From Bacillus atrophaeus (GTDB lineage: Bacteria; Bacillota; Bacilli; Bacillales; Bacillaceae), in assembly GCF_001584335.1 (NCBI RefSeq), contig NZ_LSBB01000020.1, positions 806,001 through 870,000 on the forward strand: DNA of 64,000 nucleotides. The letters run 5' to 3'. Within the stretch, counting starts at the first letter, position 1, and each line of letters starts with the position of its first letter. Under the pieces are notes generated by a model. That model searched no databases. It was not told the DNA's origin and was given only the letters and a program-made list of their open reading frames with translations. Below are positions 28,648-53,062 of the stretch, piece after piece. Position numbers and translations under genes: made by a program.

Positions 28648-29514
28648 ATGATCACATATGTTTTTCCTGGACAGGGTTCACAGCAGCAGGGAATGGGCAG
28701 TGAGCTGTTTGATGAATTTAAAGAACTGACGGCACAGGCAGATGAGATGTTAGGATATTCGATTAAACGGCTTTGCGTAGAAAACCCTTATTCTAACTTG
28801 AACAAGACCCAATTCACACAGCCTGCATTATATGTTGTGAACGCATTAAGCTACCTGAAAAAAACTCAACATTCAGATAAAAAACCCGATTTTGTTGCAG
28901 GCCACAGTTTAGGAGAATACAATGCTCTGTTTGCAGCGGAAGTATTTGATTTTGAGACCGGTTTAAAGCTTGTCAGAAAAAGAGGCGAGTTGATGAGCAT
29001 GGTGAGCAACGGCGGCATGGCGGCTGTTATGGGACTGAATGAAGAACAGGTATCACAAGCTTTAAAAGAAAATCATTTACATACGATTGACATTGCTAAT
29101 ATAAACGCCCCTTATCAGATTGTGATTTCAGGGAAAAAAGAAGATATAGAAAAAGCCGCACCGGTTTTTGAAGCAATCAAAGATGTGACAAGGTTTCTCC
29201 CTTTAAACGTCAGCGGCGCGTTTCATTCCAGGTACATGAGTAAAGCGAAACAAGAGTTTGAACAGTTTCTAGATACATTTCATTTTTCTTCATTGTCCAT
29301 TCCGGTCATTTCCAATGTTTTTGCCCGGCCTTACAAACAAGAACAGATCAAACTTACATTGGCAGACCAAATAGACCATTCAGTTAAATGGACGGAAAGT
29401 GTACATTATTTAATTGGAAAAGGCCAAATGGAGTTTGAGGAAATAGGACCGGGACATGTATTAACCGGATTAATCCATCGCATTAAGAAAGACGGGGAAC
29501 CTTTGTCACGTTAA
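28648..29514 (+). CDS. baeC: BaeC/PksC, discrete malonyl-CoA:ACP acyltransferase
   Basis: A free-standing acyltransferase of 288 residues. The oxyanion motif GQGSQ is at the N-terminus and the nucleophile is S87 in GHSLGEY; the distal substrate-position His lies in SGAFHSRYM, which is typical of malonyl-specific enzymes. In trans-AT systems it loads malonyl on the ACPs of modules that lack an AT, as those of BaeJ and BaeL do. Its sequence is close to the N-terminal AT of BaeE, so the two are paralogues. The start is an ATG at the end of the promoter leader; the ribosome site (GGAAAGGGTGG) is moderate. Confidence 0.93.
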   Translation: MITYVFPGQGSQQQGMGSELFDEFKELTAQADEMLGYSIKRLCVENPYSNLNKTQFTQPALYVVNALSYLKKTQHSDKKPDFVAGHSLGEYNALFAAEVFDFETGLKLVRKRGELMSMVSNGGMAAVMGLNEEQVSQALKENHLHTIDIANINAPYQIVISGKKEDIEKAAPVFEAIKDVTRFLPLNVSGAFHSRYMSKAKQEFEQFLDTFHFSSLSIPVISNVFARPYKQEQIKLTLADQIDHSVKWTESVHYLIGKGQMEFEEIGPGHVLTGLIHRIKKDGEPLSR

Positions 29515-30048
29515 TAGGGATTTTAGCTGAGGGATATAGTCATTTTTTTATTCGTAAACAGAAAAAAAAGATTCTTTCTTTACATTTGGAGTCAAAAGTA
29601 TGATGAATTCATGGTTCGATTGACACTATTAAAAAAGGACAATCTTATATAATGTTACACATAATGAGGCTGATAAAACGGCCCGTTCTTTAATGGACAT
29701 TTGCACTACATTCGATGAGGCTATTATATTTGCTCAAAAGCAAACCGTCGTTACCATCCAAACACACTCCCATTCATTTAACCGACCTACTTACACTATC
29801 GAAACGATGTCTTTGCTTATGCCATTGACAATGTACAACAATTTTGAGATTTCATTCATTTTTACACTTCATGATCACTTCATAATACGCTGCAAAGAAT
29901 AATAAGGGTACATCCTGATGAAGACAATTATGGGGTTCTTAAGTTCTTCTTTCATTTTATATTCAATTTTTTAATCAGCTGGGCCAATAAAATAAACAAG
30001 TATGACGCAGGAACTTCTGCGCACATCATAAAAAAGAAGGTTAGGCCA
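29515..30048 (+). other. 534-base baeC-baeD gap
   Basis: No convincing gene is visible. It has a perfect TTGACA (29620-29625) and TATAAT (29648-29653) with an unusually long 22-base spacer, and a short open frame around 29660-29902 that lacks a ribosome site. Such a gap is large for neighbours in a biosynthetic operon. Confidence 0.5.
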
Positions 30049-31014
30049 ATGAGTGAACCAATTGTTTTTATGTTTTCTGGACAAGGCTCACAGTATTATC
30101 ATATGGGGCAGAAATTGTTCAGTGAAAACACTGCATTTCGAAATTGCTTGCTTAACATGGATGCAATCGTTACCCGACGAATCGGCAAGTCAATCTTGAG
30201 TGAAATGTACAATCCGGCTAAACGGATGTCAGATCCTTTTGATCGCACCCTCTATACACATCCCGCTATCTTTATGGTTGAGTATGCCTTATATCAGGTT
30301 TTATTCGAAAAAGGAATCCAGCCTGATTATGTATTGGGGACAAGCTTAGGAGAATTCACTTCTGCTGCTGTTTCCGGCGTCTTAGATGCAGAAGATGCAA
30401 TGGAATGCATACTGGAACAGGCGATAATAATGGAAGAGCATTGCCGTGAAGGGAGTATGTTGGCTATACTCGATCATCCGCAATTATATAATGAATTTCC
30501 GCAGATTTTTGATCAGAGTGAACTCACTTCCGTTAATTATCATTCACACTTTGTCGTTTCAGGAGAAAATGAAAAGATAAAGATGATCATCAATTTTCTA
30601 AAGGAGAAACATATCACCCACCAGCTGCTGCCGGTATCATATGGATTTCATTCTTCACTTATGGATCCGGCAGAAAGAACATATAAAGAATTTCTAAGAT
30701 CGAAATCTTTTAAGAGCCCTTCAATACCCTACATATCTAGCTTATCAGGAGACAGAGTTACTGAAATTGATCACTATTTTTTCTGGGATACGGTAAGAAA
30801 ACCTATCCAATTTCCTCAAGCCATTCATTATTTGGAAAGTCGGCATACATGCCGGTTCATAGATTTAGGACCTTCCGGGACGCTGGCTGCGTTTGCAAAA
30901 CAGCTGATTTCTGAAGATTCTGGGAGCCGCTGCAGCTCTATCATCACACCATTTCAACAGGAGCTGAAAAATCTGGAGACGGTTGAGAATTTACTGAAAC
31001 TAGAAAGGAAGTAA
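30049..31014 (+). CDS. baeD: BaeD/PksD, divergent discrete acyltransferase or acyl hydrolase
   Basis: An acyltransferase-fold protein of 321 residues. The nucleophile is S99 in GTSLGEF; note GTSLG in place of the GHSLG of BaeC and BaeE, so the His that normally precedes the Ser is replaced by Thr. The distal His is in YGFHSSLMD. In trans-AT clusters one such divergent AT class acts as an acyl hydrolase that clears stalled ACPs (shown for PedC). BaeD fits that class by its divergence, but its activity cannot be read from sequence alone. It is 6 bases upstream of baeE and so coupled to it. Confidence 0.85.
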   Translation: MSEPIVFMFSGQGSQYYHMGQKLFSENTAFRNCLLNMDAIVTRRIGKSILSEMYNPAKRMSDPFDRTLYTHPAIFMVEYALYQVLFEKGIQPDYVLGTSLGEFTSAAVSGVLDAEDAMECILEQAIIMEEHCREGSMLAILDHPQLYNEFPQIFDQSELTSVNYHSHFVVSGENEKIKMIINFLKEKHITHQLLPVSYGFHSSLMDPAERTYKEFLRSKSFKSPSIPYISSLSGDRVTEIDHYFFWDTVRKPIQFPQAIHYLESRHTCRFIDLGPSGTLAAFAKQLISEDSGSRCSSIITPFQQELKNLETVENLLKLERK

Positions 31015-31020
31015 AACTGG

Positions 31021-33384
31021 ATGACTACATATGTTTTTCCTGGTCAGGGCTCCCAGCAAAAAGGCATGGGTCAGGGGCTCTTTGAGCATTATCAGCATTT
31101 GACGGACCAAGCTGATCACATATTGGGGTATTCAATAAAAAAACTTTGCACGGAAAAAGGCTATTTAGATATAAACCAGACTCAATACACTCAACCTGCT
31201 TTATACGTTGTAAATGCGTTCAGCTATCTTCAAAGAGTTGAAGAAACCGGCATGAAACCGGATTTTGCGGCCGGGCATAGCTTAGGGGAGTACAATGCGT
31301 TATTCGCCGCGGGAGCATTTGATTTTGGCACTGGATTAAAGCTGGTTAAAAAAAGAGGAGATCTGATGGGCCGAATTACCGGAGGCGGAATGGCAGCGGT
31401 GATCGGTCTGCATAAGGAACAAGTAGCAGAAGTTTTGCGTAAACACCATTTACATACGATTGATGTGGCAAACATGAATACTTCTCATCAAATCGTTATT
31501 TCAGGACAAAAACAAGATATCGAAAAAGCGGGTTCTGTTTTTGAATCAATCAAAGACGTTAAGCTGTTTCACCCCTTAAACGTAAGCGGAGCTTTTCATT
31601 CCAGATATATGGATGAAGCCAAGCGTGAATTTGAACAATTTGTTGATACATTCCATTTCAATCATTTGTATTTCCCTGTAATTTCCAATGTCTATGCACA
31701 GCCCTATATAGAGGAAAAGTTAAAAGAGACATTATCCCAGCAAATGAACAGCACGGTTAAATGGAATGAAAGTATTCGTTTTTTAATGGGACGGGGAGAA
31801 ACGGAATTCGAAGAAATCGGGCCTGGAAAGGTATTAACCGGATTAATTCAGCGTATTCAAAAGGAAGAGGCGCCGATAACAGACAGGAACGAAAATGTCC
31901 GCTCGGCAGAACATAAAGGTCATCCGGATACATTGGAGGGGAACGCGCCAGGCCGCTCGCCGTCCGACCGGCAGCGCGGATTATCGAACAATCAAGGTGA
32001 GGCTGATTTACATTCGTCAAGCTCAACAGAGAAGATTACCGCATTTTCTCTCGGAAGTGCAGAGTTTAAAGAAGATTATAACTTGACATACGCTTACCTG
32101 GCTGGCGGGATGTATCGCGGAATCGCTTCTGAAAAAATGGTAGTGAATTTGGCAAAAGCGGGAATGATGGGCTTCTTTGGTACAGGCGGTTTGAAACTGA
32201 GTCAGATTGAGGAAGCCATTGTGTCTATTCAAAATGAATTAACGCAAGAACAAGCTTACGGCATAAATGTGGTGCACAATATGAAACATCCTGAAACAGA
32301 AGATAAAATAATTGACCTGTTAATAAAGCGTAGCGTCAGAAATTTGGAAGCTTCTGCATTTTTAAGTGTCACTCCCGCTTTAGTGAGGTTTCGTGCAAAA
32401 GGACTGAGGCGCGGTCCAAACGGCAAAGTGATATCGGTGAATCGTATCATAGCGAAATTATCAAGGCCTGAGGTTGCGGAATCCTTTCTAAGTCCTGCAC
32501 CGGAGAGTATTCTTCAAAAACTTTTGGCAGAAAACAAAATTACGCCTGAGGAAGCTGTCCTATTGAGAGAAATCCCTGCGGCAAACGACATTTGTGTGGA
32601 AGCAGACTCCGGCGGCCATACCGATGGCGGCGTTGCTTACAGTTTAATGCCCGCGATGACACTATTAAGGGAAGAAATGATGGAAAAGTACCGCTATCAT
32701 AAGAAAATACGAGTTGGAGCGGCAGGGGGGATCGGAACGCCTGAAGCGGCGATGGCTGCTTTTATGCTGGGTGCTGACTTTATTTTGACCGGCTCGATTA
32801 ATCAATGTACGGCGGAGGCTTCAACAAGTGACAGGGTGAAAGATTTATTGCAGCAAATCAATGTGCAGGATACGGTATATGCACCCGCAGGGGATATGTT
32901 CGAATCGGGCAGCAAAGTGCAAGTGTTGAAGAAAGGTGTGTTCTTTCCGGCACGAGCCAACAAATTACATGACTTATATCAGCGATATGACTCATTAAGC
33001 GATATTGACCAAAAGACCTTAACTCAAATTGAGGAAAAATATTTTAAACGCAGTATAGATCAAGTCTATGAAGATATTAAATCATACCAGCCGTTGAAAG
33101 AGATTGAGAAGGCTGAACGAAACCCAAAACATAAAATGGCTTTGATATTCAGATGGTATTTTAGGTACAGCTCTGACCTTGCTATCAGAGGAAGCGGAGA
33201 GTCTAAGGTAGATTATCAGATTCACTGCGGCCCGGCATTAGGAGCCTTTAATCAATGGGTAAAAGGAACAGAACTAGAAAACTGGCGAAACCGCCATGTC
33301 GGTGAAATTGGGGAAAAGTTGATGACGGAGACGGCACAATTACTTAATGCCAAAATTCAATCGCTTTTTCAATCGGCACTTTAA
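31021..33384 (+). CDS. baeE: BaeE/PksE, acyltransferase fused to FMN-dependent enoyl reductase
   Basis: A bifunctional protein of 787 residues. Residues about 1-285 are an AT with GHSLG (S87) and SGAFHSRYM, close to BaeC. After a polar linker (about 285-340), residues about 345-787 form a nitronate-monooxygenase/PfaD-like FMN enoyl reductase with phosphate-binding GGHTDGG and [16 protein letters not shown] motifs. Such trans-acting ERs saturate the enoyl intermediate at chosen modules because the synthases carry no ER domain of their own, and none is seen in BaeJ or visible BaeL. The start has a GAAAGGAAG ribosome site, and it lies directly after baeD. Confidence 0.93.
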   Translation: MTTYVFPGQGSQQKGMGQGLFEHYQHLTDQADHILGYSIKKLCTEKGYLDINQTQYTQPALYVVNAFSYLQRVEETGMKPDFAAGHSLGEYNALFAAGAFDFGTGLKLVKKRGDLMGRITGGGMAAVIGLHKEQVAEVLRKHHLHTIDVANMNTSHQIVISGQKQDIEKAGSVFESIKDVKLFHPLNVSGAFHSRYMDEAKREFEQFVDTFHFNHLYFPVISNVYAQPYIEEKLKETLSQQMNSTVKWNESIRFLMGRGETEFEEIGPGKVLTGLIQRIQKEEAPITDRNENVRSAEHKGHPDTLEGNAPGRSPSDRQRGLSNNQGEADLHSSSSTEKITAFSLGSAEFKEDYNLTYAYLAGGMYRGIASEKMVVNLAKAGMMGFFGTGGLKLSQIEEAIVSIQNELTQEQAYGINVVHNMKHPETEDKIIDLLIKRSVRNLEASAFLSVTPALVRFRAKGLRRGPNGKVISVNRIIAKLSRPEVAESFLSPAPESILQKLLAENKITPEEAVLLREIPAANDICVEADSGGHTDGGVAYSLMPAMTLLREEMMEKYRYHKKIRVGAAGGIGTPEAAMAAFMLGADFILTGSINQCTAEASTSDRVKDLLQQINVQDTVYAPAGDMFESGSKVQVLKKGVFFPARANKLHDLYQRYDSLSDIDQKTLTQIEEKYFKRSIDQVYEDIKSYQPLKEIEKAERNPKHKMALIFRWYFRYSSDLAIRGSGESKVDYQIHCGPALGAFNQWVKGTELENWRNRHVGEIGEKLMTETAQLLNAKIQSLFQSAL

Positions 33385-33481
33385 ATGGCCTGATGTTTCC
33401 AAGAAAAAAAGTTTGAATTTTTGTAAAAATACTCTTGACGAACTGTCTGATTATGTATGTTCCGCAATAAAATAGCAGAAT

Positions 33482-33511
33482 TTGCATGTAGATCACATGC
33501 AAGGAGAAAGG
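33482..33511 (+). promoter_or_regulatory. Hairpin touching the acpK ribosome site
   Basis: TTGCATGT-N5-ACATGCAA (33482-33502) is a perfect 8-bp inverted repeat whose last two bases are the first two of AAGGAGAAAGG, the acpK ribosome site. It could tune translation or mark an mRNA processing site; the function is an inference. Confidence 0.45.
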
Positions 33512-33522
33512 ACAAATACGTG

Positions 33523-33771
33523 ATGAATAAACAGAGAATTTTTGAAGTGCTGGTAACGAATATTTGCGAGGTTCTTCCTGAGTTAGACGGGCATCGTTTT
33601 GAACCTGATGATCGTTTAGTTGAGTTAGGAGCAGATTCAGTTGACCGGGCTGAAATCATAACCATGGTGTTGGAAGAATTATCATTAAATATACCTCGTG
33701 TAGAGCTGTCGGGTGTGAAAAACATCGGCGAATTAACTGAGGTGCTTTATGAAAAAGTACAATCCGTCTGA
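33523..33771 (+). CDS. acpK: AcpK, stand-alone acyl carrier protein for beta-branching
   Basis: An 82-residue acyl carrier protein. The phosphopantetheine serine is S39 in GADSVDR. It is the donor ACP of the HMG-CoA-synthase cassette: it carries malonyl that the KS-like PksF decarboxylates to acetyl-AcpK for attack by PksG. The ATG at 33523 follows AAGGAGAAAGG and gives the B. subtilis AcpK length. The 3' end overlaps pksF by 23 bases, implying translational coupling. Confidence 0.94.
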   Translation: MNKQRIFEVLVTNICEVLPELDGHRFEPDDRLVELGADSVDRAEIITMVLEELSLNIPRVELSGVKNIGELTEVLYEKVQSV

Positions 33772-34996
33772 GGTGGTTGTGACAGGTGTCGGTATAACCG
33801 CATCGATCGGCCAGGGAAAAGAGGCATTTTCCTCTTCTTTAATGTCCGCCAGGCATGCCTTTGGTGTCATGAAGCGCCCCGGCAGACAAAAAGACAGCCA
33901 ATTTATAGGAGCTGAAATACCTTCATTATCTTACCCGGAGCGCCTTTCGAAAAAACTGCTCAGAAAAGCATCCTTTTCTAGCCAGGCGGCTTTGGTTACT
34001 CTCTCAGAAGCTTGGGAGGAGGCAAAATTGGACGATGCCGATCCAACGCGTATTGGATTGGTAGCAGGAGGATCAAACTTTCAGCAGAGAGAGAGTTTGC
34101 AAGTTTATGAGAAGTATAAAGACCGTGTCGGTTTTATTCCGCCGACCTATGGGTTGTCTTTCATGGATAGTGACCTCTGCGGATTATGTACAGATCAGTT
34201 CGGGATAGAAGGGTTAGCATATACGGCAGGGGGAGCTTCTGCGAGCGGTCAGTTAGCGGTTATTCAAGCCATTCAACAAGTCCTGTCTGGTCAGGTTGAT
34301 GTTTGTATTGCGCTGGGGGCATTAATGGATATTTCTTATATGGAATGTCAGGCATTCAGGGCTTTGGGCGCTATGGGAACGGACCGCTATGCTGATGAGC
34401 CGGAAAAGGCGTGCCGTCCTTTTGATCAAAACAGAGATGGATTTATTTATGGAGAATCCTGCGGCGCATTGGTGATCGAACGCAAGGATACGGCTGTCCG
34501 CCGCGGTGCAAAACCCTATGCCGCATTGTCAGGCTGGTCCATCAAAATAGACGGAAACCGGAATCCGAATCCTTCATTAGAAGGAGAGGTGCATGTCATT
34601 CAGGAAGCATTGGAGCAGGCGAAGCTGTCACCGGAAGAAATTGATTATATTAATCCCCATGGCACGGGGTCTTTAATTGGAGATGAGATTGAACTGAAGG
34701 CGCTCCATGCTTGTCAGCTCACTCATGCCTACATAAATGCAACCAAATCAATCATCGGGCATGGGCTCAGTGCGGCAGGCATTGTTGAAATCATTTCTGT
34801 TTTGCTGCAAATGAAAGAATCCCGTCTTCACCCAAGCCGAAATTTAGATCATCCTATAGATCAATCCTTACATTGGGTAAAAGATCAATCAATTTCACAT
34901 GACATAAGAAATGCTTTGAGCTTAAGCATGGGCTTTGGGGGAATAAACACAGCTGTTTGTATCCAAAACAATGAGAAATGTGGAGGCGAATCATAA
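33749..34996 (+). CDS. pksF: PksF, decarboxylating ketosynthase homologue (Cys to Ser)
   Basis: A KAS-II-like protein of 415 residues. The catalytic Cys of condensing enzymes is replaced by S164 (GGASASG where active enzymes have GGACASG), while HGTGS and the third His in SIIGHGLSAAG are kept. This is the signature of the KS-like decarboxylases of beta-branching cassettes, which turn malonyl-ACP into acetyl-ACP without condensation. It overlaps acpK at its start and pksG at its stop (TAATG), so the cassette is tightly coupled. Length matches B. subtilis PksF. Confidence 0.92.
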   Translation: MKKYNPSEVVVTGVGITASIGQGKEAFSSSLMSARHAFGVMKRPGRQKDSQFIGAEIPSLSYPERLSKKLLRKASFSSQAALVTLSEAWEEAKLDDADPTRIGLVAGGSNFQQRESLQVYEKYKDRVGFIPPTYGLSFMDSDLCGLCTDQFGIEGLAYTAGGASASGQLAVIQAIQQVLSGQVDVCIALGALMDISYMECQAFRALGAMGTDRYADEPEKACRPFDQNRDGFIYGESCGALVIERKDTAVRRGAKPYAALSGWSIKIDGNRNPNPSLEGEVHVIQEALEQAKLSPEEIDYINPHGTGSLIGDEIELKALHACQLTHAYINATKSIIGHGLSAAGIVEIISVLLQMKESRLHPSRNLDHPIDQSLHWVKDQSISHDIRNALSLSMGFGGINTAVCIQNNEKCGGES

Positions 34997-36258
34997 TGGT
35001 TTCAGCCGGAATAGAAGCGATGAATGTCTTTGGCGGAACGGCATACTTAGATGTGATGCAATTAGCCAAATACCGAGATTTAGATACTGCCAGGTTTGAA
35101 AACTTATTAATGAAGGAAAAAGCTGTAGCGCTGCCTTATGAGGACCCTGTTACTTTTGGGGTAAATGCGGCGAAACCGATTATTGATTCATTGACGGAAG
35201 CAGAGAAAGATCGGATTGAATTGCTGATCACCTGTTCAGAATCCGGCATCGACTTTGGCAAATCGTTAAGCACCTATATGCATCAATATTTAGGGCTGAA
35301 TCGCAATTGCCGTTTGTTTGAAATTAAACAAGCCTGTTATTCAGGGACTGCCGGTTTTCAGATGGCGGTTAATTTTATTTTATCCCAGACCTCCCCGGGA
35401 GCAAAAGCGCTGGTCATTGCCAGTGATATTTCCCGTTTTTTAATCGCTGAGGGCGGAGACGCATTAAGTGAAGATTGGTCGTACGCTGAACCGAGTGCAG
35501 GAGCGGGAGCGGTGGCTGTTTTAGTAGGTGAGAACCCCGCCGTATTTCAAGCAGATGCAGGGGCAAACGGATATTATGGCTATGAAGTAATGGATACGTG
35601 CCGTCCCATTCCTGACAGTGAGGCGGGGGATGCCGATTTGTCATTAATGTCGTATTTGGATTGCTGTGAACAAACATTCTTAGAATATCAAAACCGTGTG
35701 CCCGGTGCCGATTATCAAAACACTTTCCAATATCTCGCCTATCACACTCCTTTTGGCGGAATGGTTAAAGGAGCGCATCGCACCATGATGCGTAAAATGG
35801 CAAAAGCAAAGAGTGCGGAGATTGAATCAGATTTTCTGCAACGGGTAAAGCCTGGCTTGGACTACTGTCAAAGGGTCGGGAACATCATGGGGGCTGCCGT
35901 GCTTCTGGCATTGGCGAGCACCATTGATCAAGGGCAATTTGATTCGCCAAAACGAATTGGCTGTTTTTCCTACGGATCCGGCTGCTGTTCTGAATTTTTC
36001 AGCGGAATTATAACGCCGCAAGGCCAAGAACGCCAGCGGCTGTTTGAAATCGAAAAGCATTTAAACAGTCGGTATCAGTTATCTATGGATGAATATGAGG
36101 TGTTATTTAAGGGAAGCGGACTGGTCCGATTCGGGACGCGTAATGTAATGCTGGATTTTGAGATGATTCCCGGAGTGCTAGATTCTAATAAAGGGACACC
36201 GCGATTGTATTTGGAGGAGATTTCTGAGTTTCATCGCAAATACAGGTGGATTTCGTGA
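34996..36258 (+). CDS. pksG: PksG, HMG-CoA synthase-like beta-branching enzyme
   Basis: A 420-residue hydroxymethylglutaryl-CoA synthase homologue. The acyl-accepting nucleophile is C114 in KQACYSGTAG, in the family position. It adds the acetyl carbanion from acetyl-AcpK to the beta-keto group of the chain held on the tandem ACPs (seen here in BaeL), giving an HMG-type branch. ATG 34996 shares a base with the pksF stop and follows GGAGGCG. Its 3' end overlaps pksH. Confidence 0.95.
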   Translation: MVSAGIEAMNVFGGTAYLDVMQLAKYRDLDTARFENLLMKEKAVALPYEDPVTFGVNAAKPIIDSLTEAEKDRIELLITCSESGIDFGKSLSTYMHQYLGLNRNCRLFEIKQACYSGTAGFQMAVNFILSQTSPGAKALVIASDISRFLIAEGGDALSEDWSYAEPSAGAGAVAVLVGENPAVFQADAGANGYYGYEVMDTCRPIPDSEAGDADLSLMSYLDCCEQTFLEYQNRVPGADYQNTFQYLAYHTPFGGMVKGAHRTMMRKMAKAKSAEIESDFLQRVKPGLDYCQRVGNIMGAAVLLALASTIDQGQFDSPKRIGCFSYGSGCCSEFFSGIITPQGQERQRLFEIEKHLNSRYQLSMDEYEVLFKGSGLVRFGTRNVMLDFEMIPGVLDSNKGTPRLYLEEISEFHRKYRWIS

Positions 36259-37022
36259 CATATCAAACGATAAAGGTCCGGTTTCATGAGTCAATTTGTT
36301 ACATAACATTTCATCGTCCGGAAGCAAATAATACGATAAATGACAGGTTAATAGAAGAATGTTTACACGTGCTTGAACAATGTGAAACGACGGTTACGGT
36401 TGTCGTATTAGAAGGACTTCCAGAGGTATTCTGTTTCGGGGCGGATTTTCAAGAGATTTACCAGGAGATAAAACACGGCAGAAAAGACGCACATTCACCA
36501 GAGCCTCTTTACGATTTGTGGCTGAAACTGCAGACGGGTCCCTTTATCACAGTTTCTCATGTTCGAGGAAAAGTGAATGCCGGAGGTCTCGGGTTTGTGG
36601 CTGCCAGTGATATTGTCATAGCGGATGAAACAGCGACATTCAGTTTGTCAGAACTGTTATTTGGGCTCTTTCCCGCTTGTGTTTTACCGTTTCTGATTCG
36701 CCGGGTCGGCTGCCAAAAAGCACATTATATGACATTGATGACAAAGCCGATTCTTGTTCACCAGGCCCGTGAATGGGGATTGGTAGATGACTGTGACCAG
36801 CAAAGCGAAATTTTGCTGAGAAAGCATTTATTGCGTCTGCGGCGGTTGAATAAAGCGGGAATCACCCGTTATAAACATTATATGAACTCACTGAATGACC
36901 TTGTTTATCGTTCAAAATCGCTGGCATTGGCGGAGAATCAAGACATGTTTTCAAATCCTCAAAACCAAATGGGGATTTTAAGGTACGCAGAAACGGGACA
37001 ATTTCCATGGGAGGGCCAATAG
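36246..37022 (+). CDS. pksH: PksH, enoyl-CoA hydratase-like dehydratase
   Basis: A crotonase-family protein of 258 residues. The oxyanion-hole segments FCFGADFQEI and GKVNAGGLGF are present. In the cassette the first hydratase-like enzyme dehydrates the HMG-ACP branch to a glutaconyl-ACP. The start is either GTG 36246 (matching the annotated B. subtilis N-terminus) or GTG 36255, which fuses with the pksG stop as GTGA and has AGGTGG at better spacing. Either way it overlaps pksG. Confidence 0.92.
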   Translation: MDFVTYQTIKVRFHESICYITFHRPEANNTINDRLIEECLHVLEQCETTVTVVVLEGLPEVFCFGADFQEIYQEIKHGRKDAHSPEPLYDLWLKLQTGPFITVSHVRGKVNAGGLGFVAASDIVIADETATFSLSELLFGLFPACVLPFLIRRVGCQKAHYMTLMTKPILVHQAREWGLVDDCDQQSEILLRKHLLRLRRLNKAGITRYKHYMNSLNDLVYRSKSLALAENQDMFSNPQNQMGILRYAETGQFPWEGQ

Positions 37023-37069
37023 TCTGCTTGATACGTGATGTGAAAACCAGAAACAGTCAGGAGGAAACA

Positions 37070-37816
37070 ATGCTGCATTCTGTAGTAGAGTTACTTGAAA
37101 TCGAGCCAAATATTATTCAGGTGAAGATGCAGGACCGTGTTCATAAAAACGCGTTTTCACAAGAGCTGACAGACGGATTGATAAAGGCGTTTGATATTAT
37201 TGGTCAATCGGCATGCAAAGCAGTCATTTTAACCGGGTATGACAATTATTTTGCATCAGGAGGAACGCAAGAAGGGCTGTTGAGAATCCAACAGGGAATC
37301 ACCAAGTTCACTGATGATAATCTTTATTCTCTCGCGCTTGATTGTAAGGTTCCTGTCATCGCGGCGATGCAGGGCCATGGAATTGGCGGCGGCTTTGTCA
37401 TGGGGCTGTTTGCTGACTTTATTGTTCTAAGCAGGGAGAGTGTCTATACAACGAATTTTATGAAATACGGTTTTACTCCGGGAATGGGTGCGACTTTCAT
37501 CGTTCCTCAAAAATTGGGGTTCAGTTTGTCGCAGGAATTATTGATGAACGCCGGTAATTACCGCGGCGCAGACCTTGAAAAAAGAGGAGTTCCCTTTAAA
37601 GTTCTGCCTCGCCAAGAAGTGTTGCACCATGCATTGGAATTGGCGCGTGAGCTGGCGGAAAAGCCGAGAAACTCGTTGATAACATTAAAAGATCATTTGG
37701 TTGCGCCGCTTCGTGCACAGCTTCCCCGTGTAATTGAACAGGAGCTCGTAATGCATGAGAAAACATTCCATCAGGAAGAAGTAAAAGCGAGAATCACCGG
37801 GTTGTATGGATATTAA
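37070..37816 (+). CDS. pksI: PksI, enoyl-CoA hydratase-like decarboxylase
   Basis: The second crotonase-family protein of the cassette, 248 residues. Oxyanion-hole segments ASGGTQEGL and GHGIGGGFVMGL are visible. It decarboxylates the glutaconyl intermediate from PksH, leaving a methyl branch on the chain. The ATG at 37070 has AGGAGG 6 bases upstream, and the length fits the family. It follows pksH by 47 bases and precedes baeJ by 62 bases. Confidence 0.93.
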   Translation: MLHSVVELLEIEPNIIQVKMQDRVHKNAFSQELTDGLIKAFDIIGQSACKAVILTGYDNYFASGGTQEGLLRIQQGITKFTDDNLYSLALDCKVPVIAAMQGHGIGGGFVMGLFADFIVLSRESVYTTNFMKYGFTPGMGATFIVPQKLGFSLSQELLMNAGNYRGADLEKRGVPFKVLPRQEVLHHALELARELAEKPRNSLITLKDHLVAPLRAQLPRVIEQELVMHEKTFHQEEVKARITGLYGY

Positions 37817-37833
37817 CTGAGATTAAACGATAG

Positions 37834-53061
<15,228 letters not shown>

Positions 53062-53062
53062 C

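Noticed and set aside
29693..29902. 69-codon open frame in the baeC-baeD gap (extends in frame upstream to about 29640)
   Set aside because: No ribosome site before any start and no recognisable family; kept only as part of the gap description.
33435..33461. TTGACG with TATGTT upstream of acpK as an internal promoter
   Set aside because: The spacer is only 15 bases and the -10 is poor; the operon structure does not require it.
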